Source: Blasia pusilla
Taxonomy: Eukaryota > Marchantiophyta > Marchantiopsida > Blasiales
NCBI GenBank assembly: GCA_050084515.1
Contig: CM114272.1
Coordinates: forward strand, 1,798,001-1,862,000
Length of the DNA: 64,000 nt
Direction: 5' to 3'
A program made the translations under genes and the position numbers. Numbering within the stretch: position 1 is the first letter of the stretch; every line of letters starts with the position of its first letter. The notes under the pieces were generated by a model. It saw only the letters and a list, made by a program, of their open reading frames with translations. It was not told the origin of the DNA and searched no databases. Positions 1 to 9,924 of the stretch are shown one piece after another.

Positions 1-50
1 AGAGGAGGCCCCACGGCGGACTCCTATACAGTCCGATTGGGTTATCTCCT

Positions 51-1045
51 TTGGATACTACACCCATTGTATGGCAGTATCCGCCGGAAGGCATTTGTAT
101 GTTAGATCTCTTTGGTGGGATTAGCACTGGTTTGGCTGCAGTGTTGCAGGCCGGTATTCCTGTGCGGAGATACGTATATGTGGAGCGAGATGAGACGGCC
201 TAGAGAGTCATCCCAACATATTGGTCAGTTGATGCGGAGATATCTTGAGTTGTTGCCGCCATCAGCTATTCGTGGGTACTAGCGTGCTTTGCCGTCACAC
301 ATTGCATTGTTGGGGGCGCAGGACCTTGAGAGGGTTGGTCTTGTGGATTTGGTGATTGCTGAATGGCCATGTCAAGATCATACACGTGATGGTCGTGGTG
401 AGGGATTACACGACCCTAGGTCTCGATTGTTTTGGGAGATGTTACGGATGTTACGACATCTTCAGGTTCATCAGGCACGTGCTCTAGCTTGCATTCTGGA
501 GAATGTTCCATTGTTGGATGACACTCGGACCGGATGATGGCGAGTGTTCATGAGGTGCGATCTTGGATTGGGCGGTGTTGTTGGATGCAAAGGCGAGTTG
601 GCTCGCGTGCACATAAATCCACGCTTGTGGTGGACAAACTTGTTGCCTAGGGAGGTTCTCGTCGAGCATATGATGTAGTGCGGCGGGATCCTTGCCTTAC
701 GGTGGATAGTATCTTGGATCTTTGGCGACTTTCTCAGTGGTGAGGGTTATTGATCGGTCACCCATGGCGGTGGTGGCTGTGTGGGCCAGCCTAGGATGGC
801 ACTACCCACATTTGTGAGTTTTCCCTCGTCACATGCCTACAGGGAAGGTGGTCTTGGGCTTGTATGGGATTCTCATGTGCGACAGTTGGTGGAGCCTAAC
901 ACTGATGAGAAAGAGCGTGCGATGGGATTTGCTACTGGTGTGATAGCGGTTGCTTCCATTTTTTAGGCTTCACGACGTCATGTGTTGGGTCAAGCCATGG
1001 ATCTGAATTTTTTGACTTGGATTTTGAGTCTTGGTATGGCCAAGC
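51..1045 (+). pseudogene. Element A C5-cytosine DNA methyltransferase domain (DNMT3-like, broken)
   Basis: Motif I (SAM binding) reads LDLFGGISTGL at about 102-134. Motif IV reads DLVIAEWPCQ, with the catalytic Cys codon at 370-372. A segment RLFWEMLRMLR follows, then motif VI ENVP at about 500. A region like the DNMT3 A-H-R-A-R-Y-F-W-G-N-L segment lies near 595-650, and motifs IX/X follow at about 890-1030 (ERAMGF and a trailing LGQAMDLNFLTWIL). Order I-IV-VI-X is not permuted, unlike plant DRM enzymes. The domain would transfer methyl from SAM to cytosine C5 in DNA. It is broken by TAG at 212-214, by frameshifts near 240-290 and 540-780, and by TAG at 964-966. The DNMT3 assignment is by motif similarity only. 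Confidence 0.82.
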
Positions 1046-1284
1046 AGCGTCGGCTTCGGACTATGTCTGTGGGTCTTCCACCCCTTGTAATGAGCTCGAT
1101 GGCTACCGAGACGGTAGAGGCATCGACTGGGGACGAGGAGAGTAGTATTTTGCATCCTTGGAGTAAATGGGATGTAATGGCTGGGCATGTTGAGTTGGTT
1201 GCTCATGCTGGTGGAGGAGTTGTTTGCTCAGATGATGGTGTAGCTAAGGGTGTACCATCTTGTGAGGGGGTTGCGTAGCAGCCA

Positions 1285-2006
1285 ATGGTATCGTCCTCTC
1301 CCTCTAGTGTGCCAATGGAGGAGACTTGGGAGCCATTACTTGGGCCCAAGCTTACAGGAGGTGAGAAACGACGCTTGACACAGTTCCTATGTGCTTATAG
1401 GAGTTGTTTTGCCTTTAGCATGAAGGAGTTGGGTGCTCTGGTTGGACCTGGTATACGGATTGATTTGGCTAGTGATACGCCAATCTTCCGTCGTCCCTAC
1501 CGATGTAGTGATATGGAGAGGGACCTGATTCAGAGTAGGACGTTGGACGTTGGACCTTTTGGAGGTTGGATTAGTGGAGTTGTCGCATGGAGAGTATGCA
1601 TCAGCCACTGTCAGGCCTACTAAAAAGGATATGTATGGAAACTACACGGATAGGCGGATGTGTGGAGATTACCGTCCTATCAATCGGCAAACCAAGGCCG
1701 ATAGGTATGCCATGCCTACACCTGAGGAGATCTTTGATGTGGTGGGACAAGCAAAGATTTTCAGTACTTTGGATCTTCAGGAAGGATACATCAATTGCCG
1801 ATTCGGGAGAGTGACAAGGCCAAGACATCATTTTGGGGTGTCAACTCTCATGGCAAGGATTGTTTGTACTAGTGGAAATTCCTACCCTTTGGGTTGAAGA
1901 ATGCACCTGCCAAGTTTCAGAGAGTGATGGATAGGATCCTAGCAGGGTTGGATTTTTTTCGGTGTTATATTGATGATATCTTGGTGTTCAGTAACACGGT
2001 GGAGGA
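1285..2006 (+). pseudogene. Element A reverse transcriptase, N-terminal part
   Basis: Fragments match the Ty3/gypsy RT fingers and palm: WEPLLGPKLTGGEKRRLTQF near 1330-1385, the segment RMCGDYRPINRQTKADRYAM near 1650-1710, and LPFGLKNAP near 1885. The catalytic segment RCYIDDILVFSNTVE sits at about 1960-2003 with the YIDD box intact. Frameshifts occur near 1545-1625 and 1785-1890. The domain stops abruptly at 2006 where element B begins and resumes at 13557. Upstream, 1045-1284 is a spacer between methyltransferase and RT with no recognisable domain. Confidence 0.85.
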
Positions 2007-2520
2007 TGTCACGTGTTTTAGGATAGATCGGTGAGATCTAATAGAGCGCCTTCGTGAGTAGTGGAGGACACGCTCAGTAGGTCGCGGATGACCTGTTGAG
2101 GCCCTGGGAAACCTGAGAGAGCAGGTTTCCCTTTCGTTTCGGCTCATTTGGAGCCATATTGAGAAACTTACTATTTTAGGTAAGTACCATTTTGAGCATA
2201 TGATTGAATTTCTATTTTTGGTAAGTGGCCCTTGACCTCCTACATCAGGTCAAGAGCCAAGGAGGTGACTTGGGAGAATAGGTTACCATGGAGAGAGCTT
2301 GGGAGAGGGGAGGGGTATACCTCAAGGAGAGAGAGCTTGAGAGCTCATTCTCTCTTTGTTGAACCTCTTGGCATGAGGCGGCGGAGCTATGGTACCTTGC
2401 CTTGTGAGTGTAACCCAAGCCTCTCATTAGGAGAGTGGGTTTGGTTTGACATGAGAGAGAGTACACACCTTTGAAAGCTATGGTGTGAGATGGTGGAGAG
2501 AGAGATTGGATCTTACTTTA
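2007..2520 (+). repeat. Element B 5' LTR core
   Basis: This 514-bp block is nearly identical to 12916-13430 and 61362-61873, and diverged but alignable to about 17770-18175. It starts TGTCACGTG right after the target-site AGGA. Unlike the 3' copy it is not flanked by the ~125-bp repeat R on either side: the match ends at CTTACTTTA (2520) and unrelated sequence begins. It contains three hairpins (2106-2258) and a splice-donor-like TAGGTAAGTA at about 2177. Confidence 0.75.
2106..2258 (+). other. Three consecutive hairpins in the LTR core
   Basis: Hairpin 1 (2106-2131) has a perfect 10-bp stem, GGGAAACCTG with CAGGTTTCCC, around the loop AGAGAG. Hairpin 2 (2141-2155) pairs GGCTC with GAGCC. 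Hairpin 3 (2227-2258) pairs a 12-base arm starting GGCCCTTGACCT with AGGTCAAGAGCC, with one mismatch. The element D LTR keeps all three, and in hairpin 1 has A.T where B has G.C, so pairing is retained. If transcribed, the region would fold; a role in packaging, reverse transcription or RNA processing is inference. Confidence 0.6.
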
Positions 2521-4124
2521 CAAAGAGAGAATTGAGAGAATAAGAGAATGAGAGAGTGAGAGAGCTTCATGGGGGAGCTCGCTGGTCACTTGCTATTTTT
2601 GCAGGTTGGGGACCGTATTCCCCATTCAGCGACTCATGGGAGTGCTCACCGGAGCAAGGGCTGCTTTCATAATTCTTTGCATTTGCCCATTTTTCGTGTG
2701 GAAGAGTGGCGCGCGGAAGCGCTGCCCAATTTTTGATAGGGATTGAGTATGGGGGCGGGTTGCCCCATGCTGGTGCTCTCGAGAGCACCATGTAGCTTTC
2801 TGATTTGTATTTTTATAGATTTTATATTTTCCTTGGGAGAAATCAGCGCGGAAGCGCTGCCAAATTTTGTGTAGGCGAAAGAGACATCAGCATCAAAAAA
2901 TATTTAGAATTGAACATTGAAATGTTAGATTCTAAATATTTTTTGATGGTGGCGTAGATCATGAAGCTGTGCACGCTGTGCAACAAACAATGCGCAATTT
3001 GGAGTTGCGAGCAAGAAGTTATGGTCAATCTTGTAAATTGCCATTGCTAGGCGATTTTTAGGGTTGAATTGTGCAAACCCTAAATCAGCCGCCACACAGG
3101 CGGCGGCCGTCGCCATCATAGTCACGGTCAATGGTCAACCGTCACCGTCATCGATCGACCATCACCATCAGCGGTCAACCGTCATTGTCAACGGTCCACC
3201 GTCCATTGTCCATCCTTTGGGTGCCATTGCCGCCATTACGGAGTGGAGGGTCTTCCACGACGTTCGTTGATTCCCTGACTTGCGTCGCCACCACGTACTT
3301 TGTTTTGGCCGCCACCATCATCGCACTTTCGTCATCAACCAGTGATGGCAGATGACCTCCGGTTATGGTGTTTGAGTTTTGATTTCATGCTGCTATGTTG
3401 TGATTGGTAGCCGCTCGACGACAATCGAGTATCGTGTCGTGACGCCTGTAGCCACAACGCGCCGCCGATTGCCACGCCGTGCCGCTTGTGGCCGCACCGT
3501 GCGATCTCAATCGCGGAGCTGCACCATCATTGTGGAGCGGAGTGTGGGTTTATTGTTGATTGAGGAGGGTATGCTGCTGAGTGCCGCATCCCATCATCCA
3601 GGGCCGTGCCGTTCCTAGTCTTTCCGTGCCGCCTGCAACGCCGCGGCACGTGAGGAGGGTATGCCGCCTGCAACGCCGCACCGTTTTGCTGGAACCGCAC
3701 CGTCTATCGAAGAGTTTTGAGCAACGTCAGTATGGGAGGAGTATGACTTGCTGATTGGAGGAGTTGTCTCCACGACCGAGTTGGGGTCGAGATTTGCAGT
3801 TGTTGAGGAGCGACATCGACATATGTTCAGGTTACTCATTCTGGTCCTTTACCCTACACGTGTGAGGGATTCTGGAATTTTGGTAGTTTATTTGGGGATC
3901 CTGGGTGTGGAGATGCTGAGAGCATCATTTATGTATGTGGTTTAGGGGACATAGATCTGTGTGGGATGTCCAGAGTTGAGGGTAGGTTGTCGATGAGATG
4001 ACAGCCTGGTCGATTTGCTCCACCACGCCGCGTGTTGTCGCATGTTACACGTCTCGGGGAGGGAGAGTGTAGATCGAGTGCCGTATGTTTGGGATGAGTG
4101 ATTGAGGGATTACTCATGAGGTTC
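2521..4124 (+). other. Element B leader between LTR core and gag, no recognised gene
   Basis: The first part (2521-2575) is GA-rich. From about 3060 to 3720 the sequence is GC-rich and made of loosely repeated GTCACCGTCA / GGTCAACCGTCA units, which open short frames on both strands that look like repeat translation rather than protein. GGTCAA (complement of the W-box core TTGACC) occurs at 3126, 3133 and 3173. The palindrome of ATTTAGAAT / TCTAAATATTTTTTGATG near 2897-2946 forms an inverted repeat (AAAAAATATTTAGAA facing TTCTAAATATTTTTT). No primer-binding site was recognised. Confidence 0.5.
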
Positions 4125-5815
4125 AGAGTGATCGGGTGAGAGGGGCACGAGGGTCATCACGGAGTCCGTTCGGGACTTTGAGAGGCGAGGTGGTGAATCC
4201 GAGAGTAGCTCTAGAGGTTTTACGCGGAGTGGCGCAAGGTTCCGAGGGTCTCCACGTGAGGGACCACCTCGACCTCCTTCTATGTCATCGTCAGACAAGG
4301 GGGAGGGTGTAGAGGAGTTTGTGAGCACATCGCCACACATTGTGAGTGGTCCTACCAGTTGGGCGTACGAGATGGGCGACCGGGTAGAGGACGCGAGGTT
4401 TTTAGGTGCGATGAGGGCACGATTGAGTTGCACGATTTTATAGCAGAGTTTAGGAGTTGGTGCGACTCCCCGGCCAAGAACTCTAGAGAGTTCAACCCGT
4501 TTCTGACATGGAACGGTATGTTCCAAAGCATTTAGAGGGGGCGCCCATGGACGATTACCATGAGTTCTCTCAGAGATATGCATGTGAGATCGAGGCGTGG
4601 AGGCTCTACTATGACCCACATTATGTGTCATGGACGGAGCCGTTCCCAGATGAGGAGGAGGAGTCAAGAGAGGCTACTGCCTCTTCCACTAGTGACATTT
4701 TAGGAGGGGTCACTCGCACGGGAGCAATTGCACCGTCTAGTCGGGTTCGTCCTAGGTTCAACCCTGTGGTTGAGTTCTTTGTTGAGTTGAGGGCGAGCTA
4801 CCAGGGGGTATGGACGGAGAAGTTGCGAAGCATCCACGACTTCCAGAGGCGCCCGAGTGAGAGTTTGCGTGAGGCTTACACTCGCTTGCGCCGGTTGATC
4901 AACGTCACTCAGGGGGTGACAGAGGCTCAGGCTATCCAATCATGGTACACGATCTTTGGACCGGACCTGCGGACAAAAAGTGGGGGGGGTGCTTCTTATG
5001 AACACCTCCCCTACGTTGAGAGATGTTTTTAGGACCGCCGAGAACATTGAGCGCAACATGGCGGAGGAGAGCGTAGCCACCATGGGTTCTGGGCGAGACC
5101 AGCCACGATTGTCTGCACCACTTGTGCAGCAACGTGGACTCCGAGATAGGTCGACTGTGGCACCACGAGCTCAGGGAGGATACCGGGAGGCCGTGCCACA
5201 GAGACCTGCACCTTCATATGCGGCTCAACAGCAGCCGCCTACTATTACTTGTTGGTCATGTGGTGGAGCCCATCATCGGCCGCGATTGCACTCGTCGGGG
5301 TCATGGACGTGTGCCTCAACATGGAGGAGGAGATGGTCGCACGAGGAGGTTATCGTGTGACTATTGTCGAGATATGGTCATACACGCGCCAGGTGTTTGA
5401 TTTACATCTGAATTACGCCGGATCGAGGCGGAGAGGGCACCGAGTGAGTAGCCGGTCAGGTGGGCCTAGAGATCGTGCATCGGTGGTCCCGTTGGGGGGG
5501 GAGCGGAGTTGCCCCGACAGTGGTGGTGGAGCCCCGTGGAGGAGGTAGAGTACCACCACCTAGACGCGCCGAGGGAGACGCCGTACATGAGGCTGGGATG
5601 GCTACTCAGATACAGCAGCTACATGAGCAGATTGCCGCTATGGCATTGAGGTTACTCGATGCCGGATCCGTGGCATCGACATCATATGGAGTAGCCAGAG
5701 ATCTGGAGGATCCTAGATGGATGTGCAGGGTTTCCCAGATGGAGGCCGCCGTAGTTGTGATGCGTGGAGCAGCCGCAGAGTTGGATCCACAGCGAGGGGA
5801 AGCCAGAAGATAAAC
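4125..5815 (+). pseudogene. Element B gag polyprotein (capsid and two zinc knuckles, frameshifted)
   Basis: The clearest stretch is 4508-5030. It has the capsid-like features of a retrotransposon gag (FQRRPSESLREAYTRLRRL followed by a short helix and IFGPDLR). An acidic or serine-rich region precedes it. Zinc knuckle 1 starts TCWSCGGAHH near 5250 (C-x2-C-x4-H, fourth Cys in another frame). Knuckle 2 reads CDYC near 5358, with its His and Cys also displaced by a frameshift. In the duplicated copy at 10989-11120 the same region reads CDYCQR-stop-GHTRATC, a canonical C-x2-C-x4-H-x4-C apart from the stop. Gag would form the particle and bind element RNA. The start is uncertain because of frameshifts between 4125 and 4508. 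Confidence 0.72.
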
Positions 5816-5837
5816 TAGGCTTCCTTAGTCTTTCACG

Positions 5838-6660
5838 TTGTCCAAAGCGATGGGTCCTCATCAAAGTTCTTGGAGAGTTGGTGATGTTGTTGGTGTGCAG
5901 GCACGGAGGGCGATGGGAGAAGCAAGTGCAACGACTCCTATTGTTGATGCTCAGGAGGGGCGTGTGTCGAGCACGTTGTTGGGGGCGGCCACCATTGTGT
6001 ACCGCACTCCTTTATTTTCTGCTTCTGATGTTATGACGTTGGGGGGTATGCCCGCCGAGGCTTTTCGCCTGGCCACTTCACTATGTGAGCGCGGAGTTGG
6101 AGTTCCTGCATCACGTTCAGAGGTGATTGCTGAGGAGGTGATGGAGCTGCCCTTGGAGCAGATGCTCGGGCCGTCCACGTCAGATTCATGGCAGGCTGCG
6201 GCTGCTAGGATGGCGGAGATGCCCGCTAGACCCGCGATAGAGCGTGCCATGGCTTCTCTTGGTGTTGTGTTGCTGGATAACCAAGGAGAGGTCTTCCAGT
6301 TGGTGAGTCCTAAAGGTAGAGCTTTTAGTCCGCAGCGCGTCTTGTTGGATTCAGGAGCGCAACCCTTGATGTTGGGGAAAGCGTCATTCAGAGGATTGGG
6401 CTTGACGAGAGCCGATGTGGAGCATTGTCCATTCCGGATACAGACATCCTTGGGTGGAGCGAGTACCACACAGTATATCACCCGACAGGAGGTCGTGGTG
6501 AGGATTCACCCGGGACATCCTACAGATGAGTCCGTGGTGCGCGCCAAGGCGATAGTGACTGATGCAGAGTCCTACGACGTCTTGGTTGGTGGAGCAGTGT
6601 TATAACCAATGGGGTTTTCCCTGGATTACTGGGAGGAGTCAGCGTCCTATAGACCACGAT
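5838..6660 (+). pseudogene. Element B aspartic protease
   Basis: A 255-codon frame runs 5838-6605. The retropepsin active site reads VLLDSGAQPLML at about 6332-6370 (D-S-G triad). A second protease landmark, YDVLVGGAVLY-like, lies at about 6571-6605 and resembles the flap-distal hydrophobic-G motif of Ty3/gypsy proteases. The frame ends at TAA 6603-6605; element D has a TAT Tyr codon at the equivalent site, so this stop is a mutation. The enzyme would cut the Gag-Pol polyprotein. The N-terminal 150 residues resemble the end of gag or a linker. Confidence 0.75.
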
Positions 6661-7011
6661 GGCAGTCAGGTGATGGGCACCTTAGCTTATTACCCGTTCA
6701 ATTCACAGGTGCAGTGATCGAGCAACGGCCAGGAGAGATGGGGACCTTAGCAGCATTTAGCAGTGCCATCACTTGGCCTAGTGATTTGATTGAGGGACAT
6801 GTCCATGCAGAGGATACTCCCATTCTTGACATTTCTATGGAGGAGTGTTATGGTAGCTGCATCATTCCGTGGAGGAGAGGTGCCGTTGTGGGGCTCAACT
6901 GAGGAGCTTCAACGATTGGCAGATGAGCACGTGCAGACCACGTGGAGCGAGGCGTTTGCACCAGGGCATGACGGGTCTGAGGAACCCGAGGTAGCAAGGA
7001 GTGCTACGATG
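6606..7011 (+). other. Spacer between protease and methyltransferase in element B
   Basis: About 135 codons in broken frames connect the protease with the methyltransferase. Recognisable shared segments with element D include SLDYWEESASYRP near 6615 and RGGEVPLWGS near 6875. No known domain was recognised. Because it is conserved in two copies it was probably translated as part of the polyprotein. Confidence 0.5.
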
Positions 7012-8179
7012 ACACCCTTGGATACCATACCCATTGTGTGGTGTACCCCGGAGGAGGGTATTCGAGTGTTAGATCTCTTTGGAGGGATTAGCACCGGGTT
7101 AGCTGTTGTTTTGCAGGCATGAGTGCGAGTACAGCAGTACCTATATGTGGAGAGTGATGATGTTGCGAGGCGCGTCTCACTACGACATGTGGCATAATTA
7201 CGCCAACGTTTTCCCGACTTATTGTCTACGTCTGTAGTACAGGGGTACCAGAGTTCCCTATCGAGGGATATTTTGTTGTTGGGGACGCAAGACTTAGAGC
7301 GGGTAGGGACCATTGATTTGGTCATTTCCGGTTGGCCATGTCAGGGCTAATCGAGTGTTGGACGAGGCAGCGGGTTGGCTGACACTCGGTCCAGGTTGTT
7401 TTGGGAGATGTTGAGGGTCTTACGGCGATTCGGAGAGCACCGGGTCTCGTTCTCCAGTCTACATTCTGGAGAATGTGCCGATCTTAGGAGACTCCAGGTC
7501 ACGGGTGGTGACGAGTGCTCATCAGGTGCGTGCCTGGATCGGCCCAGCAGTGTTCTTGGATACGGCGAGTGTAGGTTCTAGAGCTCATCGCCCGTGTCTA
7601 TGGTGGACCAACTTGGTGCCCCATGCGGTGTTATGGAGGGCGTATGCGAGAGTGGAGCGCCCCTCCCATTTGTTAGTGGATTCCATTCTGGATCCAAGTC
7701 GTCGATCACAGGCAGTGAGGCAAGATGATCGACCACCGTTGACTGTGGTCAATAGGGTAGGCAGGCCGCGGGTAGCCTTACCCACGTTTGTGAGTTTTCC
7801 CGCTTCTTATGCATACAAGGAGGCCGGTCCTAGCTTGGTTTGGGATGACCAGGTTCAGAGGTTGGTGGAGCCCAACGCCGACGAGAGAGAGCGAGCGATG
7901 GGATTTCCCACAGGAGTGACGGCAGTACCATCAGTGTCAGAGGCATCACAACGCCATGTCTTGGGTCAGGCGATGGACCTGAACTGCTTGACATGGATCC
8001 TCAGCTTGGGAGTGGCTAAGCAACGTCGTATGAGATCGCGACAGATCACAGCGGTTGCGATGGTGAGCCCCATGCCTACCGAGACGGTGGAGGCAGTGGC
8101 TGGGGGCGAGACCCGAGGAGATCTACGTACCAAAGGAGATCGGGAGAGACACCCTTGGACTTCTTGGGATGTTTTATAG
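7012..8179 (+). pseudogene. Element B C5-cytosine DNA methyltransferase domain (DNMT3-like)
   Basis: Motif I reads VLDLFGGISTGL at 7066-7101. Motif II-like YLYVES follows at about 7141. Motif IV reads DLVISGWPCQG, with catalytic Cys at 7339-7341. ENVPILGDSRS (motif VI) is at about 7466. From 7475 a 234-codon frame carries the segment SRAHRPCLWWTNL at about 7577, close to DNMT3 S-A-A-H-R-A-R-Y-F-W-G-N-L. It also carries ERERAMGFPTGVTAV and RHVLGQAMDLN at about 7887-7990, matching DNMT3 motifs IX/X. The catalytic span from motif I to X is about 310 codons, the size of a DNMT3 catalytic domain with a small target-recognition region. It is broken by TGA at 7120-7122, TAA at 7348-7350 and frameshifts near 7170-7480. 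Position between protease and RT implies expression inside the Pol polyprotein. Confidence 0.87.
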
Positions 8180-8350
8180 GTACGCAAGGAGATGATAGCC
8201 ACAACATCGAGCGTAGTTTCGGGCAGTGCACGTGGAGGAGATCAGAGTTTGCAGTTGGCTGCAGGAGAGTGGCCGAGTGTTGTTGTTCGAGACGGGGTTG
8301 CACCATAGCAACCACCGATACCCGCGCCGGAGAGTCCTACCGTAGTCACG

Positions 8351-9290
8351 ATGGAGACTTGGGAGCCAGATATGGGCCCTAAGTTGACAAGAGGAGAGCG
8401 GCGCCGAATACATCAATTCCTCGGGAGTTATAGGAGCTGCTTTGCGTTTAGCATGGAGGATTTGGGTACGCTGAAGGGACCGGGGATCCGCATTGAGTTG
8501 TCGAGTGATATGCCCATCTTCCAACGACCCTACAAGTACAGTGATATGGAGAGGGCTCTGATTCAGAGTAGGATCTAGGACTTGGTCGGAGCAGGACTAG
8601 TGGATATGTTGCATGGGGAGTATGCATCTGCCACTATCATGCCCGCCAAGAAGGATGTGCATGGCAACTGGACGGATAGGCGGATGTGTGGGGATTACCG
8701 ACCTATCAATCGGCAGACGAAGTCCAATAGGTATGCCATGTCCACCCGTGAGGAGATATTTGATGCGATTGGTCATGCAAAGATCTTCAGTTCATTGGAT
8801 TTGCGAGCTGGATACCATCAGCTGCCTATCAAATTGGAGGACAGGCAAAAGACAGCATTTTGGGGCATCGATCCTCACGGGAAGGATTGTTTGTACCAGT
8901 GGCGGTTCTTACCATTTGGGTTAAAGAACGCCCCAGCTGAGTTTCAGAGGGTCATGGATAGGATCTTGGCAGGTCTGGATTTTGCTAGGTGTTATATTGA
9001 TGACATCGTAGTCTTTAGCGCCACGGTTGAGGAGCATGAGCAACATCTAGAGGAGGTATTTCGACGATTGCAATTACATGGGCTGAAGCTACATCGAGGC
9101 AAGTGCAAGTTCTTCTACGACCAGATTGAGTATTTGGGTCATACGATATACCCAGGGGGCTTTGGTGTTTAGCAAACGAAGCTAGAGGCTATCTCACGCA
9201 TTCCACGCCCTACAGATGTGAGCCGTGTTCGCACATTCATGGGATTGGCAAACTTCTATCGGCGTCGTCAAGGGATTGATTCGATTATGG
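8351..9290 (+). pseudogene. Element B reverse transcriptase
   Basis: An N-terminal segment WEPDMGPKLTRGERRRIHQF opens the domain. After TAG at 8576-8578, a 196-codon frame (8582-9172) carries the palm motifs: CGDYRPINRQTK, DLRAGYHQLPI, LPFGLKNAPAEFQ and the catalytic box RCYIDDIVVFS at about 8990-9022. The thumb region with KCKFFYDQIEYLGH follows. TAG at 9170-9172 replaces the Gln codon seen in A and D. The domain would copy element RNA to cDNA. Length and motif spacing are those of Ty3/gypsy RT. Confidence 0.9.
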
Positions 9291-9790
9291 CCGTTGACCT
9301 TGCTGACCAAGGTGGATCACGAGTGGCATCGGGGGGATGAGCAGGAGCGAGCATTTCAGTTGCTCAAGGACAGGTTGACGTCCGCACCCATCTTGAGGAG
9401 ACCGATCAGCGGGCGTCCTTTCTAATTGCACACAGATTGGAGCATGTTGGGGCTTGGAGCGGTGCTCACCCAGCATGATGATGAGGGTAGAGAGTTCCTG
9501 GTGGCTTACGCTAGCCGCTCGAACAACGCTGCAGAGGCGAAGTACAGCTCGTATGAGGTTGAGTGCTTGGCTGCGGTGTGGGCTGTCGCGCATTTCAAGT
9601 GTTACTTATTCGGCAACCCCTTTACCATCATCATTGATCATTAACCACTGAAGTGGTTGATGGAGTCCGACAAGCTTATAGGGAAGCTTGCGAGATGGGC
9701 TCTGTTGTTGCAGGAGTATGATTTTCAGGTGGTACATAGACCTGGGACGCTCAACTAGGATGCAGATGGGTTGAGTCGTAATCCATGCCC
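9291..9790 (+). pseudogene. Element B RNase H
   Basis: Segments DWSMLGLGAVLTQHDDEGRE, YASRSNNAAEAKYSSYEVEC and PLKWLMESDKLIGKLARWAL match gypsy RNase H, including the Asp of the catalytic set (T-D-W-S, about 9431) and Glu in Y-E-V-E-C. In-frame stops occur at 9423-9425 (TAA), 9643-9645 (TAA) and 9757-9759 (TAG). In A or D the corresponding codons are CAA or CAG or a close sense codon, so two of these are plausible C-to-T changes. The domain degrades RNA in the RNA-DNA hybrid. Confidence 0.82.
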
Positions 9791-9924
9791 GAGTCAGCGA
9801 GATGCGACTGGAGCTCGATGGCATGGAGAGAGTGATGAGGAGTCGGTGCCAGGATGGCACGCGTCAGCCTATTTAGGCATGTTGGCTATGGAGAGCGGAG
9901 TGTGGAGACCGATGGCGAGGTCTA

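Noticed and set aside
3064-3355. Two overlapping frames in the element B leader
   Set aside because: They translate the GTCACC-type repeat array and match no gag sequence.
4110-4667. 185-codon minus-strand frame over element B gag
   Set aside because: It is antisense to gag and shows no family features; the plus strand has the capsid match.
5951-6481. 176-codon minus-strand frame over the protease
   Set aside because: Antisense shadow of a well-supported protease frame.
7012-8179. Bacterial contamination as the source of the methyltransferase
   Set aside because: The domain lies in frame context between retrotransposon protease and RT in three copies and resembles eukaryotic DNMT3, not bacterial restriction enzymes.
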